In this document: in pieces, positions 56,209 through 64,000 of the stretch
Layout of the letters: every line of letters starts with the position of its first letter
Numbering within the stretch: the first letter of the stretch is position 1
Origin: Neopestalotiopsis rosae
Taxonomy: Eukaryota > Ascomycota > Sordariomycetes > Amphisphaeriales > Sporocadaceae
Length of the DNA stretch: 64,000 nucleotides
NCBI GenBank assembly: GCA_023078685.1
Contig: JALGAS010000012.1
Location: forward strand, 1-64,000
Reading direction: 5' to 3'
Program-made: the position numbers and the translations under genes
The notes under the pieces: generated by a model
Seen by the model: the letters and a program-made list of their open reading frames with translations, nothing else
Told to the model about the DNA's origin: nothing
The model's database searches: none

Positions 56209-59200
56209 ATGGTTCAAACACCAGCAGTGGGCGTGCCCGCTAGCGGTGCAGCAAGTCTAAATGGCAGCTCTCGAGCATCCCCAGCAGTTGGATCTTCCGC
56301 AAGTCATACGGCCACAACCAATGGCACGAAATCAAAGGCCAGCCTGAATGGCAATGGATATCACCCACAGAATCCCCAATTACCGCTGAGCTCCATGCGC
56401 AGCGCACCCTTGGATCTGCGCTCAGTTGAACGACGAGGTCAACCTACCGCCAGTAGAGAGACTACGAAGCGAAGCAGGCCATTCGGATTGCAAGAAGCAC
56501 CCTCTTATCGTCCGACCGAGGCAGAATGGAAAGATCCATTCGAATATATTCGCAAAATCAGCCCCGAGGCGAAGAAATTTGGGCTGTGCAAGATCATACC
56601 CCCAGATTCATGGAATCCCGACTTTGCGATCGATACCGAGGTGCGCATCCCAGTTACAACGAGACACGAGGCTTGTGCCTTTCCTTGAGAGCTTCCCTGC
56701 TCTCGACACGATGCAATAGCTAGCTAACATGGTCCGACTACAACAGAAATTCCACTTTCGAACTCGTAAGCAGGAATTGAACTCTGTCGAAGGCAGTAAG
56801 TAGTATAGGTCGCTATTGTTACAAAACACGTGAGAATCTAATTTCCCTTTTCTTAGGCACGCGAGCCAATCTTACATATCTCGACGCTCTGGCGAAATTC
56901 CACAAACAACAGGGCACGAACCTCAACAGATTGCCCTATGTGGACAAGAAGCCGCTTGATCTCTACCGCCTAAAGAAATGTGTCGAAGCTCGAGGCGGAT
57001 TCGAAAAGGTCTGCAAGGCCAAGAAATGGGCAGAGATTGGCAGAGATTTGGGCTATAGCGGCAAGATAATGTCGTCACTGTCGACATCACTCAAGAATTC
57101 TTACGACCGATGGCTCACCCCGTATGAGAACTACCTTCGGCAAGCAAAACCTGGCGTCTATCAGCAACTAGAATTCGAGTATGGCGGCCCGTTGACCCCT
57201 AGTCCGGCTCCGAGTCCCATGAAGCGATCTACAGTCAACACGCCATCAAGCCTCCGTGGGGACTCGCCGGCGCGAAATGCAACCGAATCATTACAGGCTA
57301 GCTTTGCCCTGAATCCAGTCAAGCAGGAACATGAACGAGAAATGGCCATGAGTGATGCACCGACGCCAACATCCGCACCGGCACCAACCTCTGGTTTTAC
57401 CCCCATCAACTCGGGCGGTTCTGGTGGTTTCACAGCAGTCAATGCTGGGTTCACAAGCATTAATCGACCACATTCTACCGATACAAAAAGCTTCACCCCG
57501 CCGAAGCAATATGGAAGTCCCATGTCTTCGGCCAAGAATACTCCCGATTTCCGACCCTCTTCGCTTGGACTGTCTAACCCCCTCAAGCGACAGCTCAGTA
57601 CGGACAGTCTCGACATAACCAAAAAGGAGAATGGCACAGATGATTCGGACAACGGCAGTCGGAGAAGTAAGAGACTCAAGCAAGGTGAGTGAACCATGTG
57701 TCTGGATTGCACCAGGCATTTTTCCAGAGTTTTGCCATGGGCTACATGCTGCTTTCCGCCTCTGTCCAGATGCTCAAGTGATGTGCCATTAATTCGTTTG
57801 CGAAATTGATGCCATAGCCCAGGCAGCTTTGAGCAGCCCATCGATGCGGGGGATGAATGACACTGCTGCAATAGCCATTGCTTTTCGGTGCTGTACTGAA
57901 CACTGCTAATTCAAAGCCCCAACAGACACCGTCCCCACAGTTGCTGGTTCACACATGTCCTTGTTCCGACCTCTTGGCCCTCGATTACCGCGTGATGAAA
58001 ACCAGCCACCAGGAGAGGTAAGTCAACATTAGGTCATGTTTTGATGCTGTAGACTTTTTGATATATTGACGCTTTCGACAGCGATGTGAGAACTGCGGCA
58101 AGGCGGAAGAGGCCGGTTGGCTTGCTGTCTGCGAGGGCTGTGATCTTGCCTATCACGGCCCCTGCATTGATCCTCCGCTCAAATCCAACCCTGGACCTGA
58201 ATGGAATTGCCCGCGATGTCTTGTTGGCGATGGTCAATTCGGGTTCGAAGAGGGCGGCCTCTATTCCCTCAAGTCGTTTCAAGAAAAAGCTGCAGATTTC
58301 AAGCAGGGCTATTTCGAGAATCGGATGCCCTTTGACCCTGTTCTCAACTGTTCTCGCCCCGTCACGGAAGATGATGTCGAACGCGAATTTTGGCGCCTCG
58401 TCACTAGTATCGAGGAAACCGTGGAGGTCGAATACGGCGCGGATATCCACTGCACCACGCATGGTTCTGGGTTTCCTACGTCTGAACGCAATCCTACCAA
58501 CCCATACTCGACCGACTTTTGGAATCTCAACATTTTACCTCTGCATCCAGAGTCTCTGTTCAGGCATATCAAATCCGACATTTCCGGCATGACGGTCCCA
58601 TGGGTTTACGTTGGCATGATTTTTTCCACCTTTTGCTGGCACAATGAAGACCACTTTGCTTACTCAGCAAACTACCAACACTTTGGAGCCACCAAGACCT
58701 GGTACGGTATTCCTGCAGAAGATACACAAAAGTTTGAGGCTGCCATGAAGGCGGCCGTGCCGGAACTATTCGAAACGCAGCCCGATCTGCTCTTCCAGCT
58801 TGTTACACTTCTTACGCCGGAGCAACTGAAAAAGGCGGGCGTGCGGGTTTATGCTTTGGACCAAAGAGCCGGTCAGCTCGTGGTGACATTTCCCAAAGCA
58901 TACCATGCCGGATTCAATCATGGATTCAATTTCAATGAAGCCGTCAACTTTGCGCCCCATGATTGGGAGCCTTATGGCTTTGAAGGTGTGGATCGACTCA
59001 AGGAGTTTCGAAAGCAGTCATGCTTTTCCCATGATGAACTCCTCTGGACTGCGGCGGACGGTGTTTCCAGTAGCCTCACCATCCAGACCGCCAGGTGGCT
59101 AGCCCCAGCTCTGGAGCGCATACACAAGCGAGAAACACTGGAACGGGAAAAGTTCCACGCCAAGCATATCGAAGGCAACAAGCACGTATGCGCCATTACC

Positions 59201-61987
59201 GCCAAGGAGCACGAGCCCTGTGCCTTGACGTTCCAGATTCTTGACGAAGATGTGCCGGAAGAAGAGTACCAATGTTCATATTGCAAGTGCTATGCTTACC
59301 TTACGAGATTCAAGTGTACCCGCTCGAACAAGTACCTCTGTATCCAGCATGCGGGTTCTCATGCCTGCTGCGATCTGCCCGAATCCGACCGCTTCGCCGG
59401 AAAAGAACATATCCTGTTCTATCGCAAGACGACGGAAGACATGACCGAAACGCATCGAAAGGTTGACGAAAAGGCTAAACTTCCCGAGGCTTGGGAGGAC
59501 AAGTATGACAAGCTTCTTGACGAAGGTGGCACACCTACGCTCAAGACTCTTCGAACCCTTCTTAGTGAGGGTGAACGCATTCCGTACGACCTCCCCTCTC
59601 TGCCAGCGCTCAAAGAATTTGTTGATCGTTGTAACGAATGGGTCGAAGAGGCGACTAATTATACGGTCCGCAAGCAGCAAAACCGCCGCAAGAACGACAA
59701 GGTCTGGCAAAGCGGGATGCGCAAGTCCATCGGCAACTCCTACCAGGAGCAGAAGGAGCGCGAGATGCGAAAAGTCGATAACATCTATCGGCTGATTGAA
59801 GATGCTGAACGCATAGGATTCGATTGCCCCGAGATTACCCAATTGAAGGAGCGCGCCGAAGCCATCAAGGACTTTCAGAACAATGCCGAATCAGCTTTGG
59901 ATCATATCATCATTCAATCAGAGGAACAGATTGAGGAACTGTTGGAGCAAGGGCGCAGCTTCAATGTGGACATGCCCGAGATCGATAAGCTGCAGCTCAT
60001 TCTCGAACAGAAACGCTGGAACACAAAAGCCAAGTCGAATCGCACCGTCTTCATGACCTTGGACGATGTCACACAACTTATTGAGGAAGGTGTTCGTCTG
60101 GATATTCCGCCGTACAATGACCACATGAAGTTTTTCAACGAAAAGCTTGCTGCCGGTCGACAGTGGCAGGCCAAAGCCACCGAGCTGATCAATGCAGAGA
60201 CGGTTCACTACCCTCAGCTGGAAGCTCTATCGAATCAAGTCCAACATGGCGCCCTGCCCGTGTCCCAGGAGACCTTGCATGCAGTAGATCAAATTCTGCA
60301 CAAGCAGCGAGAAGCACATCGCCAAATATTGGATCTCATGGAGCGTTCCCGGGACGAAGACTACACGAAGCGCCCAAAATACCTAGATGTTCTCGAAGTG
60401 ATGAAGAAGCTAGAGGACCTCAACTCGAAACCTACGGGAACACTCGACCTTGAGAGGGAACAGCGTCGCCATGAAGACTGGATGCGTAAGGGAAAGAAGC
60501 TCTTTGGCAAGACAAATGCACCATTGCACATCCTCAAGAACCACCTCGAATATGTGCTGGATCGCAACTTGGATTGTTTCGACATTACAAGTGATAAACC
60601 CCGACTTCCTGCAGAACCAGCATCGAGAGCTCCGAGTGAAGAGCGGGATGCCAACAAGGTCCCCCGCTCCTGGGATGATCCGGCTTTTCGAGAGGTTTTC
60701 TGCATCTGTCGCCGTATCGAGGCTGGCATGATGATTGAATGCGAGCTTTGCCACGAATGGTATCACGGCAAGTGTCTCAAGATTGCTCGTGGCAAGGTCA
60801 AGGAGGATGATAAGTACACCTGCCCAATTTGCGACTGGCGGGTCAAGATCCCTCGCGATGCCGCGCGACCAAAGCTGGAGGATCTGATATCATGGCAAGA
60901 CGAAATTGCCGGTCTCCCTTTTCAGCCCGAAGAGGAGGAGATTCTTCGGAAGATCATTGATAATGCCCAAGATTTCCGTAATCACATATCTGGCTACTGC
61001 AACCCAATCATGGCGACTTCATCAGAAGCAGAGACGCAGCGATTCTTCCTGCGGAAGATTGAGGGTGCGGAGATTCTACTTGCATTCGAGACCAACTTTT
61101 TCCGACAGGAGCTGCACAAGTGGAGCCCAGTAGCACCCGAACCACCACCGGTATTGGACGTGTCTAAGAGCACACGAAAGCCGCGTCCAACCAAACTGCA
61201 ACGAATGCTTGCTCAGCATGGAGTCGAGGATCCAGAAGACCTACCTGAGAGTCTGCGCGCCAAAGCCGTCAGTTTGAAGCGGAAGGCCCTCAATGCGGAA
61301 AGTGCGGGCGTGACCCCAGGCGGCCCGTCCGGTTCTGGAGCTCCCGGGCACAGCCCATCGTCTCAATCGTTTGGTTCTGCAAGTCACATCTACTTTGGGC
61401 GCACCTCACAGCCACCGACTCCGGCTCTACCTGGAAATCCACATGGCCATCCGGCCCGTAGTGCCGACTCAAACTCCTCCAGTAGACCTGGCTCTGCAAT
61501 GCATGGAGGCTCCATGGATCCCGATGGTCACAATAGCTCGAGTATGCAGCCCGACTTCTTTCTTGATGGCGAGGGTGGAGGCCCCGGTCCCCGCCTGATG
61601 GCTAGCGACCGGGAACCACTGTCACTGGAAGAACGTCTACTGGATGGCCAGGATGATTCTCTAACTCTGAACCTGCAAAGCGAGGCTGAGAAGAATAAGG
61701 CTCTGGAAATCCTTGGTCGTACCGAGGACGGTCGTCGCCGCGCCGAGGAGATTTTCGGACCCGATGTCTGGGATACTGATAGCCATTTGCGAGGATCACG
61801 GAGCATGACGGGTGATGGAGATCTACGGCAAGAGGATGGAGACGACAAGGCTGTTGACAAGATGTTCTTGGATCTGACCAACGCTGACGACGATGAGGGT
61901 GAGGGCAAAAGAGTTGCCGTCGCCACAATGACGACAGAAAACTTCGAGGCCGAGCGTGATGCCATGGACATGATGGACTCAGACTGA
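56209..61987 (+). CDS. KDM5/JARID1-type histone H3K4 demethylase (JmjN-ARID-PHD-JmjC-C5HC2-PLU-PHD)
   Basis: Five exons: 56209-56640, 56747-56795, 56857-57684, 57926-58017 and 58082-61987; phases fit and give 1,768 residues. Domains in order: JmjN near residues 99-140 (DPFEYIRKISPEAKKFGLCKIIPP in part), ARID at about 161-257, PHD1 at about 468-515 (CENCGK...CEGCDLAYHGPC), JmjC at about 637-761, C5HC2 zinc finger at about 839-896, a long PLU-1-like helical region, and PHD2 at about 1337-1387 (CICRRIEAGMMIECELCHEWYHG). Iron ligands appear intact: H654 and E656 in WHNEDHF, and H747 in FNHGFN. The enzyme should remove methyl groups from H3 lysine 4 in the nucleus using 2-oxoglutarate and Fe(II), repressing genes. 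The C-terminus is Ser/Gly/Pro-rich. At exon 4 a second in-frame acceptor nine bases earlier would add three residues. Confidence 0.95.
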
Positions 61988-62696
61988 GACCAAGATACCC
62001 AAACAGTCATTTCCGGAGTTTAAGTATCTGTATGATGAGGAAGGTGTTTGGGGGGCCAAGAAAAAAGAATTTGTATTATTTGACTGGCGGTTACACGTTT
62101 ACTTTTACGGTGTCGTACGCATGAGTAATGGGTGAGATGAAAGGAGTTTTTCGAGGAACTAAAACGGGCGATTATACATGGACTCGTCGCATTAGAGAGG
62201 CGTTACATTTGCTACACGTAGTACCGACTTAACTTTTTTCATTCCTAATTCCGTAATCGAAAATTCCTATCGTGGCCCCCTCAAGACAGTAATCATTGAA
62301 CTTGGCATGTAGTGAACGCCTGTGATATTGATGAAGTCTGGTGAAGCTTTATACATTCGAGTCCTGGTTTGTAGTAAATTGCCCCTCTCCCGTCTGATCA
62401 GGCCACTGCATGCACCTCCGTGAATGTGCGTCTGGCTTATGCATCGGACTTGCATCTCGGGACCTTAAATGTCTCGACGGTCACGTTGGTGCCGACTTCC
62501 CGACAGCTGCATACATTAACGTGAAGGTAGGCACTCCTCCCGACAGCACTGCAGCTTTTCTCGGCAAGAGAAACGTGACCTGGTTCTTGCATCTCTTCTA
62601 CCTTCAGTTTTCCTGCGATGATTGCGTGACATCTCCTGTAACCTATTTCCATCACGAACTCTATATTACTGCCTGTCATCTCCCCAGGTCAGAGCA
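61988..62696. other. intergenic region, nothing recognised
   Basis: About 700 bp between the demethylase stop and the glycosidase start. The 121-codon frame at 62410-62775 overlaps the next gene in another frame and has no protein-like features. Confidence 0.5.
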
Positions 62697-64000
62697 ATGC
62701 GGTCCGTCAATGCTCTTGCTCTTTGCGCTCAATACTTGGCCCATGTCGTGCTGGCCGGAAGGAGAATTCAGCTGAGTGTTTCGAGAGAACCTCCTAGCTA
62801 TGCTTCTGGTGCCATCAATCCGTCATTTGCTGGTTTCGGCATTGAGCCGTCGAACTTGTTCTCGTTTACCGGCACTGATGTACCCAATTCGCTCACATTC
62901 AACCTCATCCAAAACCTCGTCGCCTACACGAACAAACCCCCTCATATACGCATCGGCGGGAATACCCAAGATTATCAGGTCTTTAGCGAGGATCAAACTC
63001 AGTGGGCGTGGGTCAACAATCGTAGTCCCCATGGCCAAGGCGTCTTCCCTTCCGACTGCATGGTCATTGGTCCACGATACTTTGAGGCAGCCAACAGATT
63101 TCCGGCTGGCACTCCGGTAACGTGGGGATTGAACCTGGCGTATGAACAGGATAACTGGCGTGAACAAATCACGACCATGGCAAATCAAGTGTTTGAAAAC
63201 TGCCCGAACCTGAATCTCGTCTCGATTGAAGTGGGCAATGAGCCGGATCTGTATCTTAAGAATGGTTTCCGATCCGGCGAATGGGATGGAAAGACATACA
63301 CAAAGGAATGGCTCGACCGTGTTGGCGTCTTGTACGAACAAGTCCTCCGTCCAAGAAACATCACCAGCGCCTTTTTCGAGCCGGCCTGTACGGCCTCGAC
63401 CATTGGTACCACGTTTAGGATCGTCGACCTGGTGGGCTTTGGCATTGACGGGCTGGCCAACAAGTCGAATACCTCGTTCATCACGTCCTGGAACCAGCAC
63501 GACTATTACTACTTTGTCGGCGTGTCGACTTATAGCCTGACGCTGGCGCACTTCCAGCGACTTAGCACGGTCGAGGATCAGTTCACGGCGTGGGCGGAAC
63601 AGGTTGGCCAGGCCCGCGACACTATCTACCCGTATGCGCTGCGCGAAATGGGTCTCGTTGGGCCTGTTGGACTCGAAGGCATCACTGACACATTTGCCGC
63701 CGCCCTGTGGACGCTCAACTTTCTGCTATACGCCGCAACGCTGGGTGTCTCGGGCGTTCAGTTCCACATGACGGACAACAGCGCGGCGTCGGCTTGGCAG
63801 CCCATTGAAGTCGGTGGCCGGGAACCCTTCGTGCGACCACTTTACTATGGCTATGCGGCCTTTGATCAAATCATTGGACCGACGTGTAAGGCCCGAGTCG
63901 CAGCCATTGATGTATCCGACCAGCTTTTCGGCGACTATGATGGATACGTCAGAGTATATGCAGTATATCAGGATGAGCTTTGGCACAGCTTGATCGTGAT
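62697..64000 (+). CDS. GH79-family glycoside hydrolase (beta-glucuronidase-like), 3' truncated by window
   Basis: Open from the ATG at 62697 to the right edge without a stop or clear intron, 434 codons. The start gives a hydrophobic leader (MRSVNALALCAQYLAHVVLA), probably a signal peptide. The text follows fungal GH79 proteins: FAGFGIEPSNLFSF, PHIRIGGNTQDY, the acid/base glutamate E182 in IEVGNEPDLY, and the likely nucleophile E317 in YALREMGLVG. HMTDNSAASAWQPI leads toward the C-terminal beta domain, which is partly outside the window. Such enzymes release glucuronic acid from arabinogalactan or other glycans outside the cell. Substrate choice cannot be read here. Confidence 0.9.
   Translation, partial: MRSVNALALCAQYLAHVVLAGRRIQLSVSREPPSYASGAINPSFAGFGIEPSNLFSFTGTDVPNSLTFNLIQNLVAYTNKPPHIRIGGNTQDYQVFSEDQTQWAWVNNRSPHGQGVFPSDCMVIGPRYFEAANRFPAGTPVTWGLNLAYEQDNWREQITTMANQVFENCPNLNLVSIEVGNEPDLYLKNGFRSGEWDGKTYTKEWLDRVGVLYEQVLRPRNITSAFFEPACTASTIGTTFRIVDLVGFGIDGLANKSNTSFITSWNQHDYYYFVGVSTYSLTLAHFQRLSTVEDQFTAWAEQVGQARDTIYPYALREMGLVGPVGLEGITDTFAAALWTLNFLLYAATLGVSGVQFHMTDNSAASAWQPIEVGGREPFVRPLYYGYAAFDQIIGPTCKARVAAIDVSDQLFGDYDGYVRVYAVYQDELWHSLIV

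Overview
The window looks like nuclear DNA of a filamentous ascomycete, probably a Sordariomycete. Genes are split by short introns (40-160 nt, GTAAGT/GTATGT-type donors, CTGAC/CTAAC branch sites, YAG acceptors). The gene set is typical of these fungi: a PTH11-like membrane protein, a Zn2Cys6 regulator, a HET-domain protein, TAP-like secreted hydrolases, Slx1 and a KDM5-type demethylase. I cannot name the species. Exon borders below were worked out by hand from splice consensus and reading frame.

Layout. 1-1343: 3' part of a PTH11/rhodopsin-like receptor (+). 1.5-2.7 kb: an unresolved hypothetical gene (-). 3746-9171: a very large conserved fungal protein (-) with a newly inferred first exon; its upstream region carries a 207-bp direct repeat. 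9.7-16.2 kb: long gene-poor stretch. 16175-20252: full-size ABCB transporter (+). 20611-21554: four-exon gene of unknown family (-). 22.1-24.5 kb: decayed coding debris with an AT-rich island. 25376-26073: Prx5-type peroxiredoxin (-).

28.5-39 kb is accessory-like: an SDR oxidoreductase, a secreted protein resembling the IgE-binding family, a Zn2Cys6 factor convergent with it, a secreted TAP-like hydrolase, a HET protein, and a 67-residue secreted cysteine-rich protein with palindromic cysteine spacing (38325-38688). 39.9-43.2 kb is a housekeeping pair, mitochondrial ribosomal protein uL1 and cytosolic glutamyl-tRNA synthetase, divergent from one 410-bp promoter. A second TAP-like hydrolase (44199-46015), a secreted TIM-barrel-like protein (47386-48504) and a secreted M28 aminopeptidase (49671-50858) follow. 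An inverted copy of a piece of the aminopeptidase gene lies just past its 3' end. The right end holds Slx1, a KDM5/JARID1 demethylase and the start of a GH79 glycosidase.

Together the secreted peptidases, glycosidases and small proteins suggest an extracellular-nutrition or host-interaction lifestyle set among ordinary housekeeping genes. No tRNA, rRNA, intact transposon or CRISPR-like array was recognised. The least explained items are the palindromic cysteine protein, the inverted duplication at the aminopeptidase, the repeat in front of the giant gene, and the debris field at 22-24.5 kb.
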